From contig JAQVLW010000006.1 in the NCBI GenBank assembly GCA_028703945.1, positions 30,067 to 75,266 of the forward strand: DNA of 45,200 nt. The letters run 5' to 3'. Every line of letters begins with the position of its first letter. Position 1 is the stretch's first letter. Source of the stretch: Aliarcobacter sp. (GTDB lineage Bacteria; Campylobacterota; Campylobacteria; Campylobacterales; Arcobacteraceae). Positions 33,426 to 42,753 of this stretch are shown here, in pieces. The position numbers and the translations under genes are program-made. Below the pieces are notes generated by a model, which saw nothing but the letters and a program-made list of their open reading frames with translations, did not search any database and was not told the DNA's origin.

Positions 33426-35408
33426 ATGAAACAAAAATTTTTATTAAGTTCGTTAACTGCGTTAATTTTAATGGCTAATAATTTGAACGCACAAGAAACA
33501 ACGCAACTTGAAGAAGTAAGTGTTTGGGAGACACAGGTTGTGAGTTCATCTTTAAATTTAGGTGAAAATGCAATTGAAACAAAACAAGCTGATCATTTAA
33601 GTGATTTACTAAGAGATTTACCAGGTGTTGATGTTGGTGGAACGCACTCAATCAATAATAGAATAAATATTAGAGGTTTACAAGATGAAAATCTTGATAT
33701 TACTCTTGATGGTGCAAAAGTTCAAAATGCAAATATGTTTCATCATATTGGAAATTTACTTATAAATCCAGATATTTTGAAAAAAGCTGATATTCAAGTA
33801 GGAACAAACTCTGTTGTAAATGGTAGTTTAGGTGGTTCTGTTGCTTTTGAAACAAAAGATGGAAAAGATATGCTTGATGCAGGAAAAGATTTTGGAGCAA
33901 GAATTTCTTCAACTTACAATTCAAATGATAGTATAGGTGGTTCAATAACTGGTTATGGGAAAGTATCACAAAATACAGATTTTTTGGTATATCATAATCA
34001 TTTAAATAAAAATGATTGGAAAGATGGGGCTGGATTAGAAACTTTTGGCTCAGATGGGGAAGTTCAAAATACTTTAGTAAAACTAGGACATAATTTAAGT
34101 GATACTCAAAGAGTTTCTATCTCTTATGATACTTTAACAGATGAAGGAGATTATTCTCCAAGACCAGATTTTGGAAGGGCTTATAATGAAGCTAGAACAG
34201 GACTTTATACTTATCCAACAGAATATAATAGAGAAACAATTACTTTAAAACATGAGCTTAATTTAGGAGATAAATTAGTTTTAAATAGTACAGTTTATAC
34301 AAATGAGAATGAACTTGAAAGATATGAAAAACTAAATGGTACAACTCCTGTTAGACCAGGTGCAACACAAGGTTTACTAAATGGTAAAGTATCTACAGAA
34401 GGATTAACAACTAAAGCTCAATCAAGTTTAAAAACAGGAGATATTCTTAACACTTTTACTTATGGTGGATTGTATGACACACAAACAAGTAAAGTTACTT
34501 GGAATGGCGCAAAATATGGAGATAATGAAAAAGCAAAATTAGGGGCTTTGTATGTTGAAAATGCAGTAGATTTTGATAATGGATTAGTTCTTACACCTGG
34601 TGTTAGATACAATCATTATGATTTTGATGGGGTATATGGAAAAATAAAAGATAACAAATTTACTTATGGATTAGCTAGTGAATATTCTTTAACAGATAAT
34701 TTAACTTTACTTGCAAGTGCAACTACTCTTTACAAAGGTGTAGAAATGGTTGATGTTTTAGCTGCAAATAGAGTATATGCACCAGATACTCCTGATTTAA
34801 AGGCTGAAACAGGAATAAATAAAGAAGTAGGATTTACTTATAATGCAGATAATCTTCTAGGTGCAAATAGTATAGGTTTTTCATTTAAATATTTTGATAC
34901 AGATATTGATGATTATATTAAAACAGTTGGTTATGAAATGACAAATGCTGGAACATTAAATCTAAAAGGATTTGAGTCAAGTTTTTTATATAAATTAGAT
35001 AAATTTAGTGGATTAGTAACTTATGCACATTCTAAAACAAACTATGAAAAAACGGGTTTAAGTGATCCAAAAGAACCAGGAGACAGCTTATCAATAGGTT
35101 TAGATTATAAACTTTTATCTAATTTATCTATAGCTTGGGATTCTTTATTTGGCTTTAAACAAGATGATGTAGCAGGTAGTGAATATAATATAAAAGATGC
35201 ATATAATGTTCATGATTTTGCAGTAAATTGGAAACCAAAAGTTATAAAGAATCTAACACTTATTGCAGGAGTTGATAATATTTTTGATGAAGCTTATATT
35301 TCACATATTTCTGAAAATAGAAGTTTTCTTGTTGGAAGTAATCTTGTAAGTACAGGAGATTATGAAGCAGGACGAAATGTTAAAGTGACTTTAGCTTATA
35401 AATTTTAA
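33426..35408 (+). CDS. TonB-dependent outer-membrane receptor 1 (heme/siderophore type)
   Basis: A 660-aa receptor with a signal peptide (MKQKFLLSSLTALILMANNLNA), TonB-box-like LEEVSVWETQVV and a plug domain (ADHLSDLLRDLPGVDVGG, INIRGLQDENLDITLDGAKVQNANM, VGTNSVVNGSLGGSVAFETKDG). A 22-strand barrel ends in terminal Phe (VKVTLAYKF). The segment YAPDTPDLKAETG is placed like the conserved loop of heme receptors, but the substrate cannot be fixed. It is first of four co-directional genes with a PepSY-TM protein, an arrangement common for ferric-siderophore reduction at the inner membrane. Confidence 0.9.
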   Translation: MKQKFLLSSLTALILMANNLNAQETTQLEEVSVWETQVVSSSLNLGENAIETKQADHLSDLLRDLPGVDVGGTHSINNRINIRGLQDENLDITLDGAKVQNANMFHHIGNLLINPDILKKADIQVGTNSVVNGSLGGSVAFETKDGKDMLDAGKDFGARISSTYNSNDSIGGSITGYGKVSQNTDFLVYHNHLNKNDWKDGAGLETFGSDGEVQNTLVKLGHNLSDTQRVSISYDTLTDEGDYSPRPDFGRAYNEARTGLYTYPTEYNRETITLKHELNLGDKLVLNSTVYTNENELERYEKLNGTTPVRPGATQGLLNGKVSTEGLTTKAQSSLKTGDILNTFTYGGLYDTQTSKVTWNGAKYGDNEKAKLGALYVENAVDFDNGLVLTPGVRYNHYDFDGVYGKIKDNKFTYGLASEYSLTDNLTLLASATTLYKGVEMVDVLAANRVYAPDTPDLKAETGINKEVGFTYNADNLLGANSIGFSFKYFDTDIDDYIKTVGYEMTNAGTLNLKGFESSFLYKLDKFSGLVTYAHSKTNYEKTGLSDPKEPGDSLSIGLDYKLLSNLSIAWDSLFGFKQDDVAGSEYNIKDAYNVHDFAVNWKPKVIKNLTLIAGVDNIFDEAYISHISENRSFLVGSNLVSTGDYEAGRNVKVTLAYKF

Positions 35409-35417
35409 AGATAAAAA

Positions 35418-35723
35418 ATGAAAAAAAGTTTTTACTCCTTTTTAAATGAACCCAAAACCAAAATTGGTTGGGTTCATGGTTTTTTAGCCTGTATAGGAAG
35501 TGTGTTCATTGGATATTTAATAATGGCTTTTTTTAGTTTAGTAATAAATTCTGATTATGCTTTTAAACTAATACCTTCTATGATTATTACTCCTATACTA
35601 ATTTGCATTATAGGAATTTGGCTTTTATTTTGTAAATCTTATTTCGAAATCATAAAAAAGATTCTATATACAATAGGTTTTATTTTAATTTTATTTTTCA
35701 TAAAAGGATTTTTTTATGCTTGA
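35418..35723 (+). CDS. Small three-helix membrane protein of iron-uptake operon
   Basis: A 101-aa protein with three membrane segments (about residues 18-43, 51-72, 80-99). The sequence begins MKKSFYSFLNEPKTKIGWVHGF. It sits 9 nt after the receptor stop and overlaps the PepSY gene by 8 nt. Small membrane proteins (DUF3649/'iron uptake protein' types) occupy this slot in comparable siderophore operons; I infer an accessory role with the PepSY protein, not a defined activity. Confidence 0.7.
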   Translation: MKKSFYSFLNEPKTKIGWVHGFLACIGSVFIGYLIMAFFSLVINSDYAFKLIPSMIITPILICIIGIWLLFCKSYFEIIKKILYTIGFILILFFIKGFFYA

Positions 35724-37275
35724 AAAATTGAGTATTAAATACCTTATTCGCGCACATATGGTTGTAGGTCTATTTTGTATATTTCTTTTTTATATTAGTT
35801 CTTTTTTTGGTACGATAACTTTCTTTTTACCGTATTTAAATCAATGGGAATTTCCTTCAAAACATATAGAGAAATCACTTGATTATAGTTTTAATATCGA
35901 TAATAAATTAGATGAAATAATAAATAAGTATAAATTAGATATAAAAAATATAGAGATACTTCCACCTTCTTTTAAAGATTCAAGAATAAGTATCTCTTCA
36001 AAAAACCAATCAACAATTTTTTTAAACCCAAATACAAACCAAGAATTAGACACTTTTTATGAATATAGTAATATTAGTGAATTTATAAATGAAATACATT
36101 TTGGAGAAAATATTCCTATTATTGGAACATTTTTAATGGGATTAGCTTCAACTGCCATAATATTTCTAATATTAACAGGAATAATTCTTTTTATATCAAA
36201 TAAGAAAAAAATAAAAGAAAAAAAGACTCCTAAAAAAATATGGTTTAATTGGCATAAAAAAATTTCTTTGATAATAATTCCTTTTCTTTTAATATTTGTA
36301 ATTACAGGTGCTTTTATTGGTTTGATGTTAAATACTTCAAATATATTTTCATTAAGTGTTTCTCAATATAAAGAATCAAATCTTAGAAAACTTGTAGCTC
36401 CAATAATATTTAAACAAAAAGAAAATTTACCTTCAAGTCAAATAAATAGTGAGATGTTAGCTTTGTCATTATTATATAAAACTGCAAAAGAAAATTATAA
36501 AAATCTTGAAATAAGAAAAATCAATATTTATAACTACAAAAAAGAAAATTCTCAAATAGTATTTAGTGGTTACTTAAATAATAATAGGGCATTAAGTGGA
36601 AATATAAATAGAGTTGATATTACTTTAAATAGTATAAATGCACAAGTTTTATCAAAAACAAATTTAGACCAAACGCACGGAATTAAACAAAGTTTATCAG
36701 CATTTTATTTTTTACATTTTTTGCCAGATGAAACAATAGGTATAAGGATTTTATTTTCGATTTTTGGAATACTTCTAATTGCAAGTTTAGCTTTTGGATA
36801 TTTACTTTGGGCAGAAAAAAAATTAAATAGTGTAAAAGATTATATGTTTTCAGCATTTATGAATAAATTTGCTTTATTAGTTATTGTAGGAGTTCTTCCT
36901 GCTTGTAGTTTATTATTTGTTCTTCATTGGATTATTCCTTTTGAAATAATTGATAGAGATATTTGGATAAAAGGACTTTTTTATACATTTTTATGTTTAT
37001 CTTTTTGTTATATTTTATATGAAAGTCAAATACTAAAAATTATAAAAGTCTTATTATTTATTACAGGAATTTTTTTATTTATTGCAGTTTTTTTACATGG
37101 ATATAAAACAAATATTTATATTTGGAATAGTTTTGAACAAAATTTAATGGTTATTTTTTATGTGGATTTGGTTTTGCTTTTAATATCTTTTTTGAGTTTC
37201 TTTTTTTCAAAGAAGATTTCAAATAAAGGTATTTTAAATAGATTTGATTATAAAAGGAATCTAGATGTTAAATAA
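35716..37275 (+). CDS. PepSY-associated TM-helix protein (putative ferric/siderophore reductase)
   Basis: A 519-aa inner-membrane protein of the PepSY_TM class. It has a first helix (AHMVVGLFCIFLFYISSFFG), a periplasmic PepSY-like region (about 60-135), a helix near 143-165, the WFNWHKKISLIIIPFLLIFVITGAFIG helix with conserved His, another periplasmic region with DQTHGIKQSLSAFYFLHFLP, and four or more C-terminal helices. Conserved His residues on the helices suggest heme-b ligation, as in FpvG-like reductases that free iron from siderophores. It overlaps the genes on both sides by 8-11 nt. Confidence 0.82.
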   Translation: MLEKLSIKYLIRAHMVVGLFCIFLFYISSFFGTITFFLPYLNQWEFPSKHIEKSLDYSFNIDNKLDEIINKYKLDIKNIEILPPSFKDSRISISSKNQSTIFLNPNTNQELDTFYEYSNISEFINEIHFGENIPIIGTFLMGLASTAIIFLILTGIILFISNKKKIKEKKTPKKIWFNWHKKISLIIIPFLLIFVITGAFIGLMLNTSNIFSLSVSQYKESNLRKLVAPIIFKQKENLPSSQINSEMLALSLLYKTAKENYKNLEIRKINIYNYKKENSQIVFSGYLNNNRALSGNINRVDITLNSINAQVLSKTNLDQTHGIKQSLSAFYFLHFLPDETIGIRILFSIFGILLIASLAFGYLLWAEKKLNSVKDYMFSAFMNKFALLVIVGVLPACSLLFVLHWIIPFEIIDRDIWIKGLFYTFLCLSFCYILYESQILKIIKVLLFITGIFLFIAVFLHGYKTNIYIWNSFEQNLMVIFYVDLVLLLISFLSFFFSKKISNKGILNRFDYKRNLDVK

Positions 37276-37606
37276 AAAATTAGCTAATATTTTTCTTTTT
37301 TTTATATTAAATATTAATCTTTTTGCGCATAAAATCCCAAGTGTTGATATTTCTTTAACTTATTTAGAAAATGATTTTTTTAAAATACAAATAGTTTCAG
37401 ATGTACAAAAAGAGATTACTTTTGCAAATCAAATTAAAATAGTATCTATAAAAGATAATAAAGTCTTAAAGGAACTTCTTTTAACAAATGAAAATAATGT
37501 TTTAGAAATTCCAACTGTTCCATATTATGTATTAATAAAAATAAATGAATCTTTATTTTTTAGAAAAGGAATTGAACCTAAAAAAGGATTTAAAAAAAAG
37601 TTTTGA
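37265..37606 (+). CDS. Small exported protein at the end of the receptor operon
   Basis: A 113-aa protein with a signal peptide (NKKLANIFLFFILNINLFA, cleavage near residue 21), then a beta-rich domain (IPSVDISLTYLENDFFKIQIVSDVQ, and IPTVPYYVLIKINESLFFRKG) and a Lys-rich end (PKKGFKKKF). No family is recognised. It starts 11 nt before the PepSY gene stop, so it is coupled to it. Presumably periplasmic, it may assist in metal or siderophore handling. Confidence 0.65.
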   Translation: MLNKKLANIFLFFILNINLFAHKIPSVDISLTYLENDFFKIQIVSDVQKEITFANQIKIVSIKDNKVLKELLLTNENNVLEIPTVPYYVLIKINESLFFRKGIEPKKGFKKKF

Positions 37607-37622
37607 TATAAATCATTGTTTA

Positions 37623-37635
37623 GATAAATTTTATC
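37623..37635. promoter_or_regulatory. GATAAA-T-TTTATC palindrome before the zinc-ribbon gene
   Basis: A perfect 6-1-6 inverted repeat with 10 of 12 positions of the Fur core, 38 nt upstream of ATG 37673. It could be an operator or only a small stem-loop at the end of the preceding operon. Confidence 0.35.
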
Positions 37636-37672
37636 AATTATACTTCCTTTGAATTTTTTAGAAGGAAGTACA

Positions 37673-37861
37673 ATGTTTGGTTGGTTATTTAAAAACAAAG
37701 AGAAAAAAAAAGTTGTTCGTTTAAGAACTTTTGTATGTAAACATTGTAAATATACTTGTGAGGGATGTGATACAAGATTTTGTTATGCTTGTTATTCAAA
37801 TCCTGGAAACCCTTGTCCTAAATGTGGAAAAACCAACCTTCAGGAAAAGGAGAAAGCTTAG
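37673..37861 (+). CDS. Small four-CxxC zinc-ribbon protein
   Basis: A 62-aa protein (ATG 37673 with AAGGA 7 nt upstream; a TTG at 37649 is in frame but has no ribosome site). After a basic N-terminus (MFGWLFKNKEKKKVVRLR) it contains four CxxC pairs within 32 residues: CKHC, CEGC, CYAC and CPKC. This suggests two zinc ribbons or another metal site. There is no signal peptide; it is probably cytoplasmic. It is convergent with the hemerythrin/PAS gene, with 6 nt between stops. Function is unknown. Confidence 0.72.
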   Translation: MFGWLFKNKEKKKVVRLRTFVCKHCKYTCEGCDTRFCYACYSNPGNPCPKCGKTNLQEKEKA

Positions 37862-37867
37862 GTTTTC

Positions 37868-38845
37868 TTAATTCCAGTCTAAAAGTCTTTTTTCACCCTC
37901 AAGAGCTCTAATCTCAGTAACATCTTGAGACATTTCAATTACACCTTTGTAATTTCTTTCTTCATCTCTAATTGCAAAATATCTTATATGAATAAATTTA
38001 CCTTTAAATTGAATCCAAAACTCAGCTGTATCTTGTCGTCCTGCTTTAAATTCTTCAAGAATTTTTAGAACTTGGTCAACACTTTTTGGAGGATGGCAAA
38101 ATTTAACTTCACGCCCAATAATTCCAGCACTTCTTGGGAAAACTCTTTCATCCCCTCTGTTATAAAAAACAACTTTGTCATTTTCATCAACATAAGTAAT
38201 ATCAACAGGTAAAAATTTAAATATGAAATTAACTTGTTCCATAGTTAAATATCCCTCATCAAAGTGAGTTCTATCTTCAAGTGAAAAAGATAATTTTCTT
38301 TTTTTTGTATCTAAACTTGGGTGAATATATTCTTCTTCTTTAATTTCAGGGTATCTAACAGGTGGCGTTGCAAACATCCAACCAATCTCACAGTCACCCT
38401 CATACATCTCTTTCCAGTCATCTTCATTTAGCAAATTCATAGCATTTGGTAAAAGTCTATTTTCTTCTACTGACATCAATTGAGAAAGGCTATTAAATAC
38501 AACAATTAAAGAATTTAGTACATTTTCAAAATCTTTATCTTCGATTTTTTTTCTTACATTTTTTATTTCAGCTCTAATTTGGTCATGAAAAGCCCACATA
38601 CCTTGACTAGGACTTGTCCAACCGTATTTTTCAAGATATGGAAAAAGTTGATTTTCTTTTCTTGCAAAGTGTTTTTCAACTTGACTTAGTTGGTTGAAAA
38701 GATTAAAAAATAGTTGAAAATCAGTGTTTATATCTACTTTAAAAAGCTCTTCAAAAAGTTGTTTTATTAAGATATTTTCTTCAAGATAAACTCTTACAGG
38801 GTGACCTTGTGGAAAGTGGTTTATATTATTTGTTAAGTTATCCAT
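37868..38845 (-). CDS. Hemerythrin-like (DUF438-type) plus PAS sensor protein
   Basis: A 325-aa cytoplasmic protein. The N-terminal hemerythrin HHE-like four-helix domain (about 10-150) carries HPVRVYLEEN, EKHFARKENQLFPYLEKYGW, WAFHDQIRAEIK and VEENRLLPNAM, providing His/Glu ligands for a di-iron site that could sense oxygen or NO. The C-terminal PAS domain (about 200-320) includes FLPVDITYVDENDKVVFYNRGDERVF, FCHPPKSVDQV and GVIEMSQDVTEIR. There is no output domain, so it probably signals through a partner. It is divergent from fumC. Confidence 0.87.
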   Translation of the reverse strand: MDNLTNNINHFPQGHPVRVYLEENILIKQLFEELFKVDINTDFQLFFNLFNQLSQVEKHFARKENQLFPYLEKYGWTSPSQGMWAFHDQIRAEIKNVRKKIEDKDFENVLNSLIVVFNSLSQLMSVEENRLLPNAMNLLNEDDWKEMYEGDCEIGWMFATPPVRYPEIKEEEYIHPSLDTKKRKLSFSLEDRTHFDEGYLTMEQVNFIFKFLPVDITYVDENDKVVFYNRGDERVFPRSAGIIGREVKFCHPPKSVDQVLKILEEFKAGRQDTAEFWIQFKGKFIHIRYFAIRDEERNYKGVIEMSQDVTEIRALEGEKRLLDWN

Positions 38846-38892
38846 TTTGTTTATTCCTTTTTATTTAGGAGAAATATAGCAAATTGATGTAT

Positions 38893-38922
38893 ATTAACAA
38901 TGATATTAATCAAGATGTTAAT
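38893..38922. promoter_or_regulatory. Nested palindrome with FNR/CRP-type core in the fumC divergent gap
   Basis: TGAT-ATTA-ATCA (38901-38912) fits the TTGAT-N4-ATCAA FNR consensus, with A in place of the outer left T. It is flanked by the outer inverted pair ATTAACA (38893-38899) and TGTTAAT (38916-38922). It lies 48 nt upstream of the hemerythrin/PAS gene and about 65-95 nt upstream of fumC, suggesting oxygen- or nitrosative-stress control. Confidence 0.45.
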
Positions 38923-38986
38923 AATTCAATAACAATTAAGATAATATATACAATAATGATAACCTATATCAAAATTAGGAAAGAGT

Positions 38987-40384
38987 ATGGATTATAGAAT
39001 TGAAAAAGATACAATGGGTGAGATTAATGTTCCAAATAATAGATATTGGGGTGCTCAAACTCAGAGAAGTTTGCAGAATTTCCCAATTGGTGATGAAAAA
39101 ATGCCAAAAAAAATCATTGAGGGCTTTGCATATTTAAAAAAAGCTTGTGCAATTGTAAATAAAAAATTAGACAAATTAGATGACATTAAAACAAATGCGA
39201 TTTGTATTGCTTGTGATGAGGTTATTAAAGGAAAATTATATGATGAATTTCCTTTAGTTGTTTGGCAAACTGGCTCAGGAACTCAATCAAATATGAATAT
39301 AAATGAAGTTATAGCTTCAAGAGCTACTGAGATTTTAGGAAAAGATTTTAGAGTAGAAAAATTAATACATCCAAATGATGATGTAAATAAAGCTCAAAGC
39401 TCAAATGATACTTTTCCAACAGCTATGAGAATTGCTTTTGTTTTAGATATTCAAGATAGATTAATTCCTGCAATAAATGTTTTAAAAACAACTTTTGAGA
39501 ATAAATCAAAAGAGTTTGAAAATATCGTAAAAATTGGAAGAACACATCTTCAAGACGCAACTCCACTTACTCTTGGGCAAGAAATTTCAGCTTATGTTGA
39601 TATGTTAGAAAAAGCATTAAATCAAATAGATGATAGTATGAAATATCTTGTTGAATTAGCAATTGGAGGAACTGCTGTTGGAACAGGATTAAATTCTCAT
39701 CCTGATTTTTCACCTATGGTTTGTGAAGTATTAAATACTTTAACAAATACAAAATATCCTTTTAAATCTCATCCAAATAAATTTCATGCCCTAACAGCCC
39801 ATGATGCAGAAGTGGTTTTAAGTGGAGTTTTGACAGCTCTTGCTTCAAATCTTATGAAAATTGCAAATGATATAAGATGGCTTTCATCAGGTCCTAGATG
39901 TGGAATAGGTGAGCTTAATATTCCTGAAAATGAACCAGGAAGTTCAATAATGCCAGGAAAAGTAAACCCAACTCAAAGTGAAGCCATGACAATGGTTGCT
40001 GTTCAAGTTATGGGAAATAATACAACCATTGGTATTGCTGCATCCCAAGGAAATTTTGAATTAAATGTATTTAAACCTGTGATTGCTTTAAATATTTTAC
40101 AATCAATTAGACTTTTAAGTGATACGATGATTGCATTTAATGACAATTGTGCAATAGGAATTGAACCAAATTTAGTAAATATAAATAAATATCTAAATGA
40201 TTCTTTAATGCTAGTAACCGCACTAAATCCATATATTGGATATGAAAAAGCAGCACTTATAGCAAAAACAGCTCACAAAAATGGTACAACACTTAAACAA
40301 GAAGCTGTAAATCTGGGGATATTAAGTCAAGAAGAGTTTGACTCTTATGTAAAACCAGAAAATATGATAAAACCTAGTTTATAA
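38987..40384 (+). CDS. fumC: Class II fumarate hydratase
   Basis: TCA-cycle enzyme interconverting fumarate and L-malate; iron-independent. The 465 aa match the family length. Motifs are [31 protein letters not shown] (substrate loop) and the fumarase/aspartase signature [13 protein letters not shown] (from Gly318). The ribosome site is AGGAAAG before ATG. Having the iron-free class II enzyme fits an organism with a strongly iron-regulated lifestyle, though class I genes may exist elsewhere. An 81-aa acidic gene follows after 13 nt. Confidence 0.97.
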   Translation: MDYRIEKDTMGEINVPNNRYWGAQTQRSLQNFPIGDEKMPKKIIEGFAYLKKACAIVNKKLDKLDDIKTNAICIACDEVIKGKLYDEFPLVVWQTGSGTQSNMNINEVIASRATEILGKDFRVEKLIHPNDDVNKAQSSNDTFPTAMRIAFVLDIQDRLIPAINVLKTTFENKSKEFENIVKIGRTHLQDATPLTLGQEISAYVDMLEKALNQIDDSMKYLVELAIGGTAVGTGLNSHPDFSPMVCEVLNTLTNTKYPFKSHPNKFHALTAHDAEVVLSGVLTALASNLMKIANDIRWLSSGPRCGIGELNIPENEPGSSIMPGKVNPTQSEAMTMVAVQVMGNNTTIGIAASQGNFELNVFKPVIALNILQSIRLLSDTMIAFNDNCAIGIEPNLVNINKYLNDSLMLVTALNPYIGYEKAALIAKTAHKNGTTLKQEAVNLGILSQEEFDSYVKPENMIKPSL

Positions 40385-40397
40385 TTTGGAGATTTGA

Positions 40398-40643
40398 TTG
40401 AAAGAGTTAGAAAAATATTTTTTACTTGATGAGTTTGAAGATGGATGGGGAATGGATGATGAGTTTATTTGTGAGGAACAATTATTTGATTATTGTGTCG
40501 AAGTTTTATTTATTCCTGATGAAAAAATAGATGAATTAAACATGAGAAATGATGAACTGGAAATTGTTCTAAAAGATTTAGAACTTGAAGATATACATGA
40601 AGATTGGTATGTAAATCTTCTAAAAAATTCTAAAGAAAATTAA
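40398..40643 (+). CDS. Small acidic hypothetical protein
   Basis: An 81-aa, very acidic protein (MKELEKYFLLDEFEDGWG, then many Asp/Glu, e.g. DELEIVLKDLELEDIHEDW). There is no signal or membrane segment, and one Cys pair (EFICEEQLFDYC). No family is recognised. It starts with TTG 40398, 6 nt after GGAG, just downstream of fumC and probably co-transcribed. A hairpin terminator lies right after the stop. Confidence 0.68.
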   Translation: MKELEKYFLLDEFEDGWGMDDEFICEEQLFDYCVEVLFIPDEKIDELNMRNDELEIVLKDLELEDIHEDWYVNLLKNSKEN

Positions 40644-40647
40644 GAAA

Positions 40648-40677
40648 AAAGAAGAATCATTTAATAGATTCTTCTTT
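40648..40677. terminator. Terminator shared by the fumC unit and the TonB-receptor 2 operon
   Basis: 11-bp perfect stem AAAGAAGAATC (40648-40658) / GATTCTTCTTT (40667-40677) with an 8-nt loop. On the minus strand it is followed by a T run (from AAAAAA at 40645-40650), so it ends the receptor operon well. On + it is followed by A residues and is weaker. Confidence 0.75.
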
Positions 40678-40690
40678 AAAAAAAATAGTG

Positions 40691-42745
40691 TTAGAATTTA
40701 ATTCTAGCACCTGCAAAATAATAAGCACCTACATTTGTTCCTAGTTCTTCTTCAATTTTTTTATCAAAAATATTATCAATACCAGTATATAAAGTCAAAG
40801 TTTTATTCACATCATAATTTACTCCAACATCAACAAGTGTATAATCATCTGTTGTTGCACTATTTTGAGTATCTGAGTATTGTTCCCCTAAATATCTAAG
40901 TGATAAATTTGTTGCTACATTTGATAAAATTTTGTAGTTAAATCCTAAAGATGCAGATAAATCAGGTGTAAATATCAACTCTTTATTCGTACTTTTATCT
41001 TCTGTATTAAGATATGTTAGATTGAAATTTAAATCAGCATTATCATTAAGTGTATAATCAAGGTTTAATTCAACACCTTTTATATCAACTTTATCTAAAT
41101 TTTCAGAAGTATAATATTTTGCATTTCCTGCTCCATAAGATACAAGTTCGATTTTATCATCTATTTTTGTGTTAAATAAAACAATTTCTGAAAAAAGTTT
41201 TTCTAATCTATTTGATAGGGCTATTTCAAAAGTTTGTGATTGTTCAGGTTTTAAATCATAAGCAGTTGTTTTAGGTCCAAAAACTACATCTGAACCAAAT
41301 CTTTTTCCATCTTTGTATGAAGGTGAAACTACATATAATTCTGCAATATCAGGAGCTCTATATCCTTGAGCATAATTTGCTCTAAGATTTGTATTTTCTG
41401 TTAGTTTTTGAACAAGTCCTGCTTGAATAGTTGCCTTATTATCAGCATTTGAAATTTTGTCATATCTAGCACCCATTGTGGCATTTAGACTATCTGTTAG
41501 AGCTATTTCATCTTGAACAAAAAGTGATTCATATTTTACTTTTTTTGTAATAAAATCACTTGAACTTGCAACTGGATTTATAGCACTTGAATCTCTTGTT
41601 TCTTCTCTAAATTCAACTCCTGTTGTAATAATATTTGAATCATTTAAACTATAAGTTAGATTTGATTCAATAGTATCAATTGTTACATTTGCACTAAATT
41701 TTGTACTAACTGGACCTGCAAAAGTTATAGGAGTAGTTTCATTTCTTTTTTTATAATATGAACGGTAAACTTTAGTTTGTCCTGATAAATCATCATTTAT
41801 TTGATATTTTAAATCACTTGAAACATCAAATCTTCTATTGTTATCTTCAGAGTTTACAGGTGTATTTTTAATTAACCCTCCACCTGCATACTGCGCACTT
41901 CCTATATAAGTTCCTTCTCTATTCTCATCTAAATAATTTAAATCAACTCCTAAAGTTACACTATCATTTAAATCTTTTTCGATTCTAGTTCCTATATTTT
42001 TTACATTTGAATCATCACCAAATGTTACTTTGTTTGTCCCATTAATTCCATTTTGTGGATTTGCTGCTAATACAGCACCCGTTGTTGGATTTGTAGCAAC
42101 TTGTGTATAACTTTTATTTTTTGAATATGAACTTGTATCAATGATTGAGCCAAAAAGTTTATATTTAATATCTTCTTTTTTTCCAGCTGTTGTGAAGTTT
42201 ACATTTTTTTCTTTTGCTTCACCATGTCCATTTTGTCCATATTTTACATCAAGAGTTGAATTATTTTTGTCAACTTTTTTAGTGATTATATTTATAACTC
42301 CACCAATAGCATCAGAGCCATAAAGTGTAGACATAGAACCTTTTACTATTTCAATTCGCTCAATCATTGCTGCTGGAATTCTATTTAATTCATAAGGACC
42401 CTCAGTTTCTCCTGATAATCTTTTCCCATCAATTAAAATTAGTGTTCCATTAGCTCCTGCTCCTCTTATTGAAACAGAAGCTTTTGAAGCAGAACTAGGA
42501 TGTGGAAATCTTCCAAACTGAGCATTTATTGATGGAATTTTCTCAAATACATCTTTTAGAGTTGATGCTGAAATTCTTTCAATATCTTCTTTTGTAACAA
42601 CAATAACAGAAGCACTAACACCATCTATATTTTTTTCAGTTTTTGTGGCAGTTGTGACTGTAACATCTTCTAACGCCGTATTTGCGAAACTGTTTTGAAT
42701 TAAAACAAAACTCGTGATTGTTGAAAGCAAGACTAATTTTTTCAT
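40691..42745 (-). CDS. TonB-dependent outer-membrane receptor 2 (CirA/FepA-like)
   Basis: A 684-aa receptor with a signal peptide (MKKLVLLSTITSFVLIQNSFA), TonB-box-like ALEDVTVTTATKTEK, a plug domain (SVSIRGAGANGTLILIDGKRLSG, IERIEIVKGSMSTLYGSDAIGGVINIITKK) and a barrel ending in GARIKF with terminal Phe. The substrate is unknown. It is last in an operon with an ABC ATPase, NnrS and a NitT/TauT-type binding protein, which suggests uptake of a small organic or metal-chelate ligand rather than a classic ferric siderophore. AAGGA lies before ATG 42745. Confidence 0.9.
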   Translation of the reverse strand: MKKLVLLSTITSFVLIQNSFANTALEDVTVTTATKTEKNIDGVSASVIVVTKEDIERISASTLKDVFEKIPSINAQFGRFPHPSSASKASVSIRGAGANGTLILIDGKRLSGETEGPYELNRIPAAMIERIEIVKGSMSTLYGSDAIGGVINIITKKVDKNNSTLDVKYGQNGHGEAKEKNVNFTTAGKKEDIKYKLFGSIIDTSSYSKNKSYTQVATNPTTGAVLAANPQNGINGTNKVTFGDDSNVKNIGTRIEKDLNDSVTLGVDLNYLDENREGTYIGSAQYAGGGLIKNTPVNSEDNNRRFDVSSDLKYQINDDLSGQTKVYRSYYKKRNETTPITFAGPVSTKFSANVTIDTIESNLTYSLNDSNIITTGVEFREETRDSSAINPVASSSDFITKKVKYESLFVQDEIALTDSLNATMGARYDKISNADNKATIQAGLVQKLTENTNLRANYAQGYRAPDIAELYVVSPSYKDGKRFGSDVVFGPKTTAYDLKPEQSQTFEIALSNRLEKLFSEIVLFNTKIDDKIELVSYGAGNAKYYTSENLDKVDIKGVELNLDYTLNDNADLNFNLTYLNTEDKSTNKELIFTPDLSASLGFNYKILSNVATNLSLRYLGEQYSDTQNSATTDDYTLVDVGVNYDVNKTLTLYTGIDNIFDKKIEEELGTNVGAYYFAGARIKF

Positions 42746-42753
42746 TTTTTTCC

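Noticed and set aside
38958-38970. Fur-like box GATAACCTATATC before fumC
   Set aside because: Only 9 of 12 arm positions match, which is expected by chance in DNA this AT-rich.
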